From assembly GCF_036002945.1 (NCBI RefSeq), contig NZ_CP108529.1, positions 4,266,001 to 4,330,000 on the forward strand: a stretch of DNA of 64,000 nucleotides, read 5' to 3'. Source of the stretch: Streptomyces sp. NBC_01224 (GTDB taxonomy: Bacteria > Actinomycetota > Actinomycetes > Streptomycetales > Streptomycetaceae). A program made the position numbers and the translations under genes. This document shows, piece after piece, positions 49,946 to 58,533 of the stretch (positions within the stretch are counted from its first letter, which is position 1; each line of letters begins with the position of its first letter). Under the pieces are notes generated by a model. It was not told the DNA's origin and did no database searches. It was given only the letters and a program-made list of their open reading frames with translations.

Positions 49946-50670
49946 CGCCCGATCAGCCACGCGGCAGAGCCCCCGTGCTGGAACTCTCCGGCATCACCAA
50001 GGAATACCCGGGATCACCCCCGCTGCGCATCCTGCACGGCATCGACCTCACCATCGAAGCCGGAGAACTCCTCGCCGTCGTCGGCCCGTCCGGCTCCGGC
50101 AAGTCCACCCTTCTCGCCCTGCTCGGCTCCCTCGACCGGCCCACCGCAGGAAAGCTGCACTTCGAAGGAAGCGACCTGTCCGCACTCTCCGACCCCGAAC
50201 TGGCCGCCCTGCGCGCCCACCGGATCGGCTTCGTCTTCCAACAGTTCTTCCTGCTGCCCGGGCTCACCACGGTCGAGAACGTCGCCACCGGCCTCCTCTA
50301 CAGCGGCGCCCCCGCCTCACGCCGGCGCGCCGACGCCGCCGAAGCCCTGCGCGAAGTGGGCCTCGGGCACCGACTCCACCACCACCCCGACCAGCTCTCC
50401 GGTGGCGAGAAGCAGCGCGTCGCCATCGCCCGCGCCCTCGTCGGCCGCCCCGCACTGCTGCTCGCCGACGAACCCACCGGGGCCCTGGACAGTGTCTCCG
50501 GCGCCGCCGTCGTCGAGCTGCTGCGCACCCTGAACGCCAACGGCACCACGGTCGTCGTCATCACCCACGACCGCGAGCTGGCCGCCTCCTTCCCCCGGCG
50601 AATCACCCTCCACGACGGCCGCATCGACTTCGACGAACGCGGCCCGCACCCCGCAGGAGCTGTCCGATGA
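49942..50670 (+). CDS. ABC transporter ATPase, MacB/LolD-like
   Basis: A 242-residue ATPase. Walker A is GPSGSGKST (49-57), the Q-loop is VFQQFFLLPGLTTVENV, the signature is LSGGEKQRVAIARALVGRPA, Walker B is LLLADEPTGALDS and the H-loop VITHDREL. The GLTTVENV and DEPTGALDS sequences mark the MacB/LolD/FtsE class, which drives extracytoplasmic work rather than membrane transit. It overlaps both neighbours by 4 nt. Confidence 0.94.
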   Translation: MTPDQPRGRAPVLELSGITKEYPGSPPLRILHGIDLTIEAGELLAVVGPSGSGKSTLLALLGSLDRPTAGKLHFEGSDLSALSDPELAALRAHRIGFVFQQFFLLPGLTTVENVATGLLYSGAPASRRRADAAEALREVGLGHRLHHHPDQLSGGEKQRVAIARALVGRPALLLADEPTGALDSVSGAAVVELLRTLNANGTTVVVITHDRELAASFPRRITLHDGRIDFDERGPHPAGAVR

Positions 50671-51860
50671 CGCCACCCCTGCGACGCACCCGACTGCGCC
50701 CGACGGACATGCTGCGCCTCGGCTTGATCGGACCACGCACGCGCAAGATGCGCTCCGCCCTGTCCGCGCTCGGCATCTCCCTGGGCATCGCCGCCGTCAT
50801 CGCCGTGACCGGGATCTCCGCCTCCAACCAGGCGCACCTGCTGGAGCGCCTGGACCGGCTCGGCTCCAACCTGATCACCGTCGCCCCCGGCAACGGCGCC
50901 GACCAGAAGCCGGTGCCGCTGCCGCCCACGGCCGAGAAGATGCTCGCCAACATCGCCCCCGTGCAACGGGTCACCGCGACCGGGGCCACCAAAGCCCAGG
51001 TCTACCGCAACGACCTGATCCCACCGCAGCAGACCAGCAGCCTCACCGTGCTGGCCGCCCGGCTCAACCTGCTCGACGTCCTGCACGCCACCCTGCAGAG
51101 CGGGCGCTGGCTGGACAAGGCGAGCGAGAACCTCCCGGTGACCGTGCTCGGCGACCAGGCCGCACTCCGGCTCGGCGTGACCGCGCCGGGTGAGCGGGTC
51201 TGGCTGGGCGGACAGTGGTTCGTCGTCACCGGAATCCTGGCCCCGAACGAGCTCGCCCCCGAGCTCGGCACCGCCGCCCTGGTCGGCTGGCCCCAGGCCA
51301 CCGCCCACCTGGGCGCGGACGGCACCGCCGCCATGGTCTACCTCAGGGCCCACCCCGAACGCGTCCCTGACGTACAGACCGTTGCCGGAGCCACCGCCGA
51401 CCCCGCCAACCCGAGCAGGGTCGCCGTCAGCCGCCCCTCCGACCTGTACACGGCACGGGCCGAGACCAAGAACTCCCTCACCGGACTCGTCCTCGCCCTC
51501 GCTGCGGTCGCCCTGCTCGTGGGCGGCGTCGGCATCGCCAACACCATGGTGGTGGGAGTGATGGAACGCCGCGGCGAGGTCGGACTGCGCCGCGCGCTGG
51601 GCGCCCGAGGCGGCCAGATCGCCGTTCAGTTCCTGATCGAGGCCGTACTGATGGGCCTCATCGGAGGAGTCGGCGGGCTGTTCGTGGGCGGCCTCGCGGT
51701 CTACGGCTACGCCCTCGCACAGGGCTGGCCCGCCTCCATCCCGCTCTACACGGTCATCGCCGGACCGCTGGTGTCGGTACTGGTGGCGGCCGTCGCCGGG
51801 ATCTACCCGGCACTGCGCGCAGCCAGGGTGTCCCCGACAGACGCCCTGCGCTCGGCCTGA
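50667..51860 (+). CDS. ABC transporter permease, MacB/FtsX family
   Basis: A 397-residue permease with TM1 near 30-50, a large extracytoplasmic MacB_PCD domain (about 55-270), and three C-terminal TM helices in the FtsX domain (VALLVGGVGIANTMVVGVME, RRGEVGLRRALGARGGQIAV, FLIEAVLMGLIGGVGGLFVG). Together with the ATPase and adaptor it should form a tripartite mechanotransmission pump exporting peptides or antibiotics. It ends the operon before a short hairpin. Confidence 0.93.
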   Translation: MTPPLRRTRLRPTDMLRLGLIGPRTRKMRSALSALGISLGIAAVIAVTGISASNQAHLLERLDRLGSNLITVAPGNGADQKPVPLPPTAEKMLANIAPVQRVTATGATKAQVYRNDLIPPQQTSSLTVLAARLNLLDVLHATLQSGRWLDKASENLPVTVLGDQAALRLGVTAPGERVWLGGQWFVVTGILAPNELAPELGTAALVGWPQATAHLGADGTAAMVYLRAHPERVPDVQTVAGATADPANPSRVAVSRPSDLYTARAETKNSLTGLVLALAAVALLVGGVGIANTMVVGVMERRGEVGLRRALGARGGQIAVQFLIEAVLMGLIGGVGGLFVGGLAVYGYALAQGWPASIPLYTVIAGPLVSVLVAAVAGIYPALRAARVSPTDALRSA

Positions 51861-51882
51861 CCGACGACGCCGGAGTCGTCGG
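51861..51882 (+). terminator. terminator of the efflux operon
   Basis: CCGACGAC pairs with GTCGTCGG (8 bp, 6-nt loop) immediately after the permease stop. Confidence 0.6.
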
Positions 51883-51946
51883 CTGGGCCTGACCACGCAG
51901 CAACAACGGTCCGGACGGATTCACCAACGCCTGTCCCCGGCCCGTC

Positions 51947-51962
51947 TGCAAGGATTGCTTGC
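51947..51962. promoter_or_regulatory. second copy of the XRE-promoter inverted repeat
   Basis: TGCAAG-GATTG-CTTGCA is identical to the core of the element at 44801-44823. The following 80 bases up to the start codon are also similar between the two places. Confidence 0.55.
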
Positions 51963-52042
51963 ATGAGTTGACCGGAATCCTTGATCTCAACCAGTCGTGT
52001 GAGTGACAGTCCAACTCAGCCGCTCCCAAGGGAGAATTCGAC

Positions 52043-52228
52043 ATGGCAGGCAGAGCCGTCTCTACCGCACTCGATACGGCACAGCTCGACCAGTCGCACG
52101 GGCCCGTGTTCATCGACGCGGAAGCCCAGTTGGCCCAGTACCGCCTGCTGCTCGAACGACTCGACGACGCGGATCTGGACGTCGAGCGGTCCCGAGAACT
52201 CATCCACAAGGTCGCCCAGTGCCTGTGA
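52043..52228 (+). pseudogene. XRE/DUF5753 gene copy with a 666-bp in-frame internal deletion
   Basis: 61 codons: MAGRAVSTA joined directly to LDTAQLDQSHGPVFIDAEAQ and the rest of the C-terminus. Compared with the intact gene at 44900, everything between codon 9 and codon 231 is missing, including the helix-turn-helix. The join coincides with CCGCAC, a 6-base sequence found at both ends of the missing segment in the intact copy (44922-44927 and 45588-45593). The frame and ribosome site are intact, so a small C-terminal peptide could still be made. Confidence 0.8.
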
Positions 52229-52239
52229 AAGGAACCACG

Positions 52240-52386
52240 ATGTCCGCACACACCTGGCAGAGGTCGTCCTACTGTGCTCAGGGCGAAGCCTGCGTGCACA
52301 CAGCCGCGGCCCGTACCGGAGCAATAGAACTCACCGAGTCCGGCGACCCCACCGGAGCGATACTCCGCACCACGCCCGCCGCCTGA
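52240..52386 (+). pseudogene. DUF397 gene copy with premature stop
   Basis: 48 residues: WQRSSYCAQGEACVHTAAAR, then TESGDPTGAILRTTPAA, where the intact copies continue with a Trp codon. Here TGG has become TGA. The remaining 14 codons of the family are still readable downstream. The ATG context (AAAGGAACCACG) equals that of the gene at 45763. The lost Trp is the family's most conserved C-terminal residue. Confidence 0.75.
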
Positions 52387-52423
52387 GCCGCCCTCGTACG
52401 CACCCTCAAGGAGAACCACCCCG

Positions 52424-52672
52424 ATGACTGACATCCCCGCCGACCTCACCTGGACCCGCGCCGCCCCCGAAGGCGAGGAGGGCCCCGGCCCCTGGATCGA
52501 GATCGCCTTCGGCCCGGACGCACTCGTATACCTCCGCGAGACCGGCGACCCCAGCAACGTCGTCACGACCACCCGGACGAAATGGGACGCCTTCGCCAAG
52601 GGCGTCCAGGCCGGCGAGTTCGACCACTTCGCCGAACTCGACGGCGACCAGGGCACGGCGGCACCGGCCTGA
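52424..52672 (+). CDS. DUF397 protein, divergent type
   Basis: An 82-residue acidic protein: MTDIPADLTWTRAAPEGEEG, EIAFGPDALVYLRETGDPSN, TTRTKWDAFAKGVQAGEFDH. This is the DUF397 subtype in which the Cys motif is replaced and a W-x-x-F-x-x-G-V segment is kept. It is intact, with AAGGAG 13 nt upstream. It is the last member of the decayed second cassette, and may serve the XRE protein from the first one. Confidence 0.8.
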   Translation: MTDIPADLTWTRAAPEGEEGPGPWIEIAFGPDALVYLRETGDPSNVVTTTRTKWDAFAKGVQAGEFDHFAELDGDQGTAAPA

Positions 52673-53309
52673 CGGAGACTCGACATTCTTCGGCGACGAG
52701 GGCACGGTGGGCACGGGCTACTACGGGCTGGCCGCTCCGGTCCGGGCCAACGACCTGGTCCTGTCGATGGCGCTGTTCGCCGCCTGCGGGGTGCTGGCGG
52801 CCCGTAACCCCAGCCGGCTGCGCCGCCGCTCCTACGGGTGGCTCGTCCCGGTCGTGGGCGCCATGTTTCTGGCCGGGGGCCTGCACATCGGTACAGGCGC
52901 TCTACTGGCACCGGCCCAGCGACGCTCTCGCAGCCACGCCGCCGGCCTGCGCCTGCTACGCCATCGCAACCCGTCTGCTTCCGCCCACCGTGCCGGGCGC
53001 AGCACCGAGTGCCGCGCCGGGTGTCGCGCCGCGCCACCGCGCACTGCCGAATCCGGCCCTTGCCCCCGCCCCGGTCGGCGCGCTGCCGGCCGGCGCACGG
53101 GAAGACGCCCTCGCACGCCCGTTGGTGTTCGCCGGGGCGGCGTTCCTGTGCGCGGTACTGCACCGGGCCACCGCGACGGAGCGAATCGGAAGGCCGACAC
53201 CGCTCCTTCAGCGGTGACTCGTCGAAGCGGGCGGCGAGACCGGAATGCTCTCCGCCCTCGACGTATCCGGCCACGTGTCCGCCCGCTCCACCGCGGGCAT
53301 GATCAGCGG
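52673..53309. other. 637-base region with decayed sequence
   Basis: In one plus-strand frame, 52707-52920 reads as two hydrophobic helices (ANDLVLSMALFAACGVLAAR, GWLVPVVGAMFLAGGLHIGT), like the start of a small membrane protein. Then the coding signal breaks. In another frame, 53040-53217 gives an Ala/Pro-rich stretch ending in VFAGAAFLCAVLHRATATER. I take these as pieces of one or two dead membrane-protein genes. Confidence 0.4.
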
Positions 53310-53936
53310 ATGAACGACGACCCGGGCCGGATACTCCGCTGGAACTTCTTCATCGGCGGGCACCTGAGCGCCTCGGTGCCCGTACGCCTCGTAGAGCGCA
53401 CCGAGGCGGGCCAGCTGGTGTGGATGGAGACCGGCACACCGATGTGGCGTACGAAGCTTCCGCGCGGGGCACACCTGCGGGACATCGCCCCGCACGAGCG
53501 CCCGGCCGGCGGGTACCCCTTGGTCGCCGACCGGTGGCCCATGGGCAGCGCGCTCTTCTACCAGCCGACCGGTGCCGCGCACTCCGTCCTCTGGCTCTTC
53601 GGCCGCAGACGGAAGTTCCGTGGCTGGTACGTAAATCTGGAGCGCCGGGTCCACCACGGCGACGACATCGACATCACCGACCACGAGCTCGACATCAATG
53701 TGGCCCCGGACCGGAGCTGGCAGTGGAAGGACGAGCAGTCCTTCGCCGAGAAGACCGGCGACCCTGCCTACTGGTCGGCCGACGAAGCGTCAGCCATCCG
53801 TAACGAGGGCACCTCGGTCGTACGGCTCGCCGAGGCCGGAACGTTTCCCTTCGACGGCACCTGGTGCGATTTCCGGCCGCCGCCGACCTGGACGACACCA
53901 CCCCGGCCACCCGTCCCACGCCACCCCCTGCTCTGA
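53310..53936 (+). CDS. DUF402 (Ntdp/FomD-like) nucleotide phosphohydrolase family protein
   Basis: A 208-residue protein: PVRLVERTEAGQLVWMETGT, FRGWYVNLERRVHHGDDIDI, TDHELDINVAPDRSWQWKDE, DEQSFAEKTGDPAYW. The GWYVNL...D..DHELD...P.....W.DE pattern with clustered Asp/Glu metal ligands is the DUF402 barrel, seen in nucleoside di/triphosphate phosphatases and FomD. The ATG at 53310 is picked at the point where the family begins. Upstream in-frame sequence belongs to the decayed region. No partner gene is evident. Confidence 0.82.
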   Translation: MNDDPGRILRWNFFIGGHLSASVPVRLVERTEAGQLVWMETGTPMWRTKLPRGAHLRDIAPHERPAGGYPLVADRWPMGSALFYQPTGAAHSVLWLFGRRRKFRGWYVNLERRVHHGDDIDITDHELDINVAPDRSWQWKDEQSFAEKTGDPAYWSADEASAIRNEGTSVVRLAEAGTFPFDGTWCDFRPPPTWTTPPRPPVPRHPLL

Positions 53937-54220
53937 CCAGCCACTGCGCTGACCAGCCCTGCCCAAGAGTCTCGGCCAGGGTGGCGGGATGACAGTCATT
54001 GCCCGGGGTCACCCTCCGTGATACACAGAGTAACCATACGAATTCGGTCATACACCGATTCGATCCGCAGGTCAGGGCGGTCGGACCGGTCAAACGTGCG
54101 AGATCCGGGTAAAGAGAGCCGTCAAGCCGTCGCACGAGAGCAGTTTCATCAGCGAAGATAGAGAGCGACCCATGTCGTGTGACAGGGGCACTGAACTACC
54201 CAACAGGGGCGGTGACTTAC

Positions 54221-54529
54221 ATGATCCTGGCAGCTGAAAAGGGCGACATCACCACCATCATCGGCGGAATCGCCCCGAACTGGGGGCCGTTCGGGACCTT
54301 GGGCAACGAGGCCCGCGTAATGATCGAGGTCGTGATGGCCATTGCCATCCTGCTCTGCCTCGGCATCGCGGTCTGGGGTGCGGCAAAGCAGCGCATCGGC
54401 GCCACGGCACTGCGCGACACCTTCAGCGCGGAGCAGGGCAAGGGGCTGATCGTTGCCGGTCTGACTGGTGTGTTCATCATTGGATCGCTGGGCACGCTGT
54501 TCACCATCGTCTACGGGATGGCCGTCTGA
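54221..54529 (+). CDS. small membrane protein opening the T4SS-like operon
   Basis: A 102-residue protein with two TM helices (about 34-56, IEVVMAIAILLCLGIAVWGA, and about 79-101, GLIVAGLTGVFIIGSLGTLF) joined by a short basic loop. Size and two-helix layout resemble VirB2/TcpE-class small components of type IV secretion systems, but I cannot assign it firmly. It precedes the VirB8-like gene by 179 bp. AGGGGCGGTG upstream supports the ATG, and a GTG 9 nt earlier is an alternative. Confidence 0.75.
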   Translation: MILAAEKGDITTIIGGIAPNWGPFGTLGNEARVMIEVVMAIAILLCLGIAVWGAAKQRIGATALRDTFSAEQGKGLIVAGLTGVFIIGSLGTLFTIVYGMAV

Positions 54530-54708
54530 CCGGCTGTCATCCCATGTCAGGGGCAGCCCTGCCCACCCCCACACCATCCGTCCGTCGTGCCCACCGGCAG
54601 AGGTTACGTTTCCCTGATGTCGAGTCACCACACCGCGCCCGCGCGGGAACCCGCACGGCTACCGTCGTACTACCCGGTTCAGGAAACGGTTGAGGGGGCG
54701 TACGCGGC

Positions 54709-55578
54709 ATGAGTCTCGGCGACGAGAGCGGCTACGGCAGCGGTTCAGGTCGTACGGACGATGGATACAGCACCATCGGCGGTACGCGCCAGACCCGTAC
54801 CCGCCTCCCCGACGGCGAGGACGGCGACGGCTACAGCACCCCCCGCCGCCCCGCCCGCAGCTCCCGCTCCCTCGTCACGGTGGTCGGCGTGGTCGTCCTC
54901 CTGATCGCGGCTATCGCGTTCGCGAACATGGGTGGGGGCGGCGGAGACGGCAGCGGCGGCTCGGGGAATGGGAAGAGCAAGCCGGATTCGTCGTCCACGG
55001 CGGCCACGGGGACGAAGCCGGTTGACGGGAAGAACGGCACCATCGCGTCGGGCTTCGCCCACGACGACCAGGGTGCGCAGAGCGCTGCCGCGAACTACTC
55101 CGTGGCGCTCGGTTCGGCCGAGATGTTCGACAAGACCAAGCGGGACAGCATCCTCGATGCTGTCATCGCCCCGTCCGCCGTGAACGGATTCCGCACCACG
55201 CTCGATCAGGCCTACTCCGCGGGCCTCTTCAAGAACCTGGGCCTCAACGACGACGGCTCGACCCCTGCTGGCTTCACCTTCATCTCACGCACCACTCCTA
55301 TCGGCACCAAGGTCACGAAGAGCTCCACCGACCAGGTCACCGTGGAGGTCTGGTGCACCGGCCTGATTGGCCTGGCGGGCGAGGGTTCGACCAACCCCGT
55401 TACGGACGGTTGGTTCACCATCACCATGGAGCTGCAGTGGGTAAGCGGCGATTGGAAGGCTGTCACCCACTCGCAGAAGGACGGCCCTGCCCCCGTGGGG
55501 AGCGACACACGGGCGTCCAGCGCCGACGAGATCGCCGGCGCAGTCAATGGGTTCGGAGGGTTCACCTATGCCCGGTAG
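54709..55578 (+). CDS. VirB8/TcpC-like conjugation-type protein
   Basis: A 289-residue protein: a cytoplasmic disordered Gly/Thr/Asp-rich lead (1-52), one TM (about 54-72, SLVTVVGVVVLLIAAIAFAN), a Gly/Ser linker and an extracytoplasmic NTF2-like domain (GAQSAAANYSVALGSAEMFD, VTVEVWCTGLIGLAGEGSTN, ELQWVSGDWKAVTHSQKDGP). The bitopic layout and W-x-x-GDWK strand match VirB8-type assembly factors of Gram-positive conjugation systems. It overlaps the next gene by 11 nt. Confidence 0.82.
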   Translation: MSLGDESGYGSGSGRTDDGYSTIGGTRQTRTRLPDGEDGDGYSTPRRPARSSRSLVTVVGVVVLLIAAIAFANMGGGGGDGSGGSGNGKSKPDSSSTAATGTKPVDGKNGTIASGFAHDDQGAQSAAANYSVALGSAEMFDKTKRDSILDAVIAPSAVNGFRTTLDQAYSAGLFKNLGLNDDGSTPAGFTFISRTTPIGTKVTKSSTDQVTVEVWCTGLIGLAGEGSTNPVTDGWFTITMELQWVSGDWKAVTHSQKDGPAPVGSDTRASSADEIAGAVNGFGGFTYAR

Positions 55579-56944
55579 TCATAGCCCGCGTCGCCGCGTG
55601 AGGTCTGTCGCGGCTCTGTTGGCAGCGGTACAGGTGTCTGCCATCCTCCTGGCCACCAAAGTTGCAGCTGCTCCTACGCCGTCCCCCAGTCCGAGCAAGA
55701 GCAACAACGCTTGCGACCTCATCCACGGCCCCGCCAAGGACTACTGCGAAAACGGCGACGCAGGCGCCCCCAAAACCGGCCCCTCCACCACCCTCGACAA
55801 CTCCCTGGACCCCCTCTCCTCCCTCGCCCGCGGCTGCGCCGACGCCGCCGCATGGATCATCGGCAAGCTCGGCGACGCCGTGAAGCAGACCGCGAACGTC
55901 GACTTCACCAACGAGACCTTCCGGCAGCAGTACGCGATCGTGTTCGCGGCCTCCGCCATCCTCACGCTCGTCCTGTGGCTGTTCGCCGTCGCCAAGCGCG
56001 CCATCCGTGGTGTCCCGCTCACCACCGCGATCTCCGAAGCCGTCGGATTCCTCTGGCTGACGGTCATCGCCTCAGCCTTCACCCCACTCGTCCTCTACGT
56101 GGTCGTATCAGCCACCGACGGCGTCAGTGACGTGATCGCCTCCGCCACGGGAAACAAGGCCGACGTCTTCTTCGGGTCGTTCGCCGAAGCGCTCAAGAAG
56201 GGCTCCGACATCGGCGGCGGACCGATCATGCTGATCGTCGTCTCGCTCGTCTCGATCCTCGCCGCGGGCGTCCTCTACCTGGAGCTCGTCATCCGCGCCG
56301 CCCTGCTCTACGTGGGCGCCCTTCTCGGCACCGTCGTCTACGCGGGGCTCGTCGACAAGAACATGTGGGGCCACGTACGCCGCTGGGCGGGCATCATGAT
56401 CGCGGTGATCATGGTGAAGCCGGTCATCGTCATCGTGCTGGGGCTGGCCGGCGCGCTCTCCGGGGACGACGGGCCGAACGCGTTCTCCTCCGTCGTGTCC
56501 GGTCTCGCCATCATCCTGCTCGCGATCTTCGCCTCCGCGATGATCTACCGGTTCGTCCCCGGCTTCGGCGACGAGATCCAGGGCGCCCGCACCAACCGCA
56601 AGCAGGCCACCGACGGCTCCCAGGCCGCCGCGATGATCAGCTCCCCTGCCGCTCTCGTCTCCCAGGGCATCAAGACCCACAGCAGCCGCAGCGGCCAGAA
56701 CAGCGGTGACAGCGGCAGCGGCGGGGCCCGGCCCGCCAACGCGGTCAGCGGCGGTGTCGCCGCCCACAGCTCCCGCAACTCCGGCGGCGGGAGCGGAGTC
56801 GGCGGCGGATCTGTCCCCTCCGCCGCACCTCCGCCCCGCAGCGGATCGGGGCCGACCTCCGGCACCCCCCACGGCAGCCGCTCCCCCCGAGGTGGCGGAT
56901 CAGGCAGTTCAGGTAACAACAGCACGGGAGGTGGAGGGCGTTGA
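55568..56944 (+). CDS. polytopic VirB6/TrbL-like membrane protein
   Basis: A 458-residue protein. A signal-like helix (about 10-30, VRSVAALLAAVQVSAILLAT) and a Cys pair (NNACDLIHGPAKDYCENGD) come first, then six TM helices (about 115-320) and a long Ser/Gly/Arg/Pro-rich disordered tail (about 345-458). This is the arrangement of VirB6/TrbL channel proteins in actinobacterial T4SS. The ATG at 55568 has GGAGG 8 nt upstream within the previous gene. It overlaps the following TTG start by 4 nt. Confidence 0.82.
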   Translation: MPGSHSPRRRVRSVAALLAAVQVSAILLATKVAAAPTPSPSPSKSNNACDLIHGPAKDYCENGDAGAPKTGPSTTLDNSLDPLSSLARGCADAAAWIIGKLGDAVKQTANVDFTNETFRQQYAIVFAASAILTLVLWLFAVAKRAIRGVPLTTAISEAVGFLWLTVIASAFTPLVLYVVVSATDGVSDVIASATGNKADVFFGSFAEALKKGSDIGGGPIMLIVVSLVSILAAGVLYLELVIRAALLYVGALLGTVVYAGLVDKNMWGHVRRWAGIMIAVIMVKPVIVIVLGLAGALSGDDGPNAFSSVVSGLAIILLAIFASAMIYRFVPGFGDEIQGARTNRKQATDGSQAAAMISSPAALVSQGIKTHSSRSGQNSGDSGSGGARPANAVSGGVAAHSSRNSGGGSGVGGGSVPSAAPPPRSGSGPTSGTPHGSRSPRGGGSGSSGNNSTGGGGR

Positions 56945-58491
56945 CGACTCAGTCCCACACGATCGCGCCCCGCCGTACGTATCTCATCGGCCGGGCCCGG
57001 CCGAACGCGATCGTCGGCAAGAACCGCGAGACCGGCGAGATCGCGCTGATCATCGTCGGTGCGTTCTTCGGCATGATGAGCGGGCTGCTCGTCCCCTACC
57101 TGGCCCCGCGGATCGTGCTGCTCGCGGGCTTCCCCCTCCTCGCCCTCGCGATCGTGTACTTCCCGTACAAGCACCGCACCTTCTACAAATGGTTTGAGAT
57201 CAACCGTAGCTACAAGCGCACCCTGCGCCGCGGTACGACCTACCGTTCCGCCGCCATGGAGGCGGGCGTCGGCGCCGACGGGCGCGAGGTCGAGATCGGG
57301 CCGCCCCCCGGCATCGGCCGGATCAACTGGCTCGCCGCCCCCTTCGGTCCGGACGAGATCGCCGTACTCCTGCACGCCGACCGCCGAACCGTGACCGCCG
57401 CGATCGAGATCGAGGGCCCCGGCGTCGGGCTGCGCGACAGCGAGGACCAGGAAGCGCTCGTCGACCGGTTCGGCACGCTGCTGAAGCATGTCGCCAACGG
57501 CGACGGCTTCGTGACCCGCATTCAGATGCTTGCGCGTACCCTCCCCGCCGACCCCGACGCCCACGCCAAGGACGTCGCCCAGCGCGGCGACAAGACGTCC
57601 CCGGGCTGGCTGCAGGAGTCGTACGACCAGCTGCAGTCCATGGTTTCCACCTCCAGCGAGCAGCACCGCGCCTACCTCGTCGCCTGCATGCACTACACCC
57701 GTGAGCTGGCCGCCGAGGCCAATGCCATGGCCCGTGCCGCCCGCCCCCAGGCCGGCCGCAAACTGGACCGGGACGCGGGTCTCGCCGTCGTGATGGCGCG
57801 CGAGCTCACCGACATCTGCGCCCGCCTCGCCGAGGCCGACATCCGGGTGCGCCAGCCGCTCGGCCAGAGCCGGCTCGCCTCCCTCGTGCATTCGATGTAC
57901 GACCCCGACCACCCCATCGACCACATCCAGGCCATGACCAAGCGCAACGCCTGGCCCGCCGAACTGGACGCGGTCGAACCGACGTTCCTCCAGGCCAAGA
58001 CCCGCGAGTCGACCACCCGCGCACCCTGGTGCCACTCCACGGCCTGGGTGAAGGAGTGGCCGATGACGCCCGTCGGCGTCAACTTCCTGGCCCCGCTCCT
58101 CGTCCACACGCCCGATGTGATCCGTACGGTCGCGGTCTGCATGGACCTCGAACCCACCGAGGTCGCCATCGAGCGGATGCTCACCGAGAAGACCAACGAC
58201 GAGGCGGAAGCCAGCCGTCAGGCCAAGATGAACCGCACCGTCGACCCGCGCGACATCGCCGCGCACGGCCGGCTCGACCAGCGGGGTGAAGATCTCGCGA
58301 GCGGCGCGGCCGGAGTGAACCTGGTGGGGTACATCACCGTGTCCTCGCGTTCACCCGAATCCCTGGCCCGCGACAAGCGGACGATCCGGGCCTCGGCCGG
58401 AAAGTCGTATCTGAAGCTGGAGTGGTGCGACCGCGAGCACCACCGCGCCTTCGTGAACACCCTGCCGTTCGCCACCGGCATTCGTCGCTGA
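56941..58491 (+). CDS. SCO6880-like T4SS protein (PrgI-type helices plus VirB4-N-like domain)
   Basis: A 516-residue protein with a TTG start overlapping the previous stop (TTGA), preceded by GGAGGTGGAGG. Two TM helices lie near 35-75 after YLIGRARPNAIVGKNRETGE, followed by a large soluble domain (INWLAAPFGPDEIAVLLHAD, VTAAIEIEGPGVGLRDSEDQ) like the N-terminal half of VirB4/TraC. There is no P-loop. The ATPase half is encoded by the next gene, so a VirB4-type protein seems split in two here. The name SCO6880-like is from memory. Confidence 0.82.
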   Translation: MTTQSHTIAPRRTYLIGRARPNAIVGKNRETGEIALIIVGAFFGMMSGLLVPYLAPRIVLLAGFPLLALAIVYFPYKHRTFYKWFEINRSYKRTLRRGTTYRSAAMEAGVGADGREVEIGPPPGIGRINWLAAPFGPDEIAVLLHADRRTVTAAIEIEGPGVGLRDSEDQEALVDRFGTLLKHVANGDGFVTRIQMLARTLPADPDAHAKDVAQRGDKTSPGWLQESYDQLQSMVSTSSEQHRAYLVACMHYTRELAAEANAMARAARPQAGRKLDRDAGLAVVMARELTDICARLAEADIRVRQPLGQSRLASLVHSMYDPDHPIDHIQAMTKRNAWPAELDAVEPTFLQAKTRESTTRAPWCHSTAWVKEWPMTPVGVNFLAPLLVHTPDVIRTVAVCMDLEPTEVAIERMLTEKTNDEAEASRQAKMNRTVDPRDIAAHGRLDQRGEDLASGAAGVNLVGYITVSSRSPESLARDKRTIRASAGKSYLKLEWCDREHHRAFVNTLPFATGIRR

Positions 58492-58533
58492 CCGCAAACA
58501 ACCGAGAGAAACGAGAGGGAGGTCGGTCACGCC

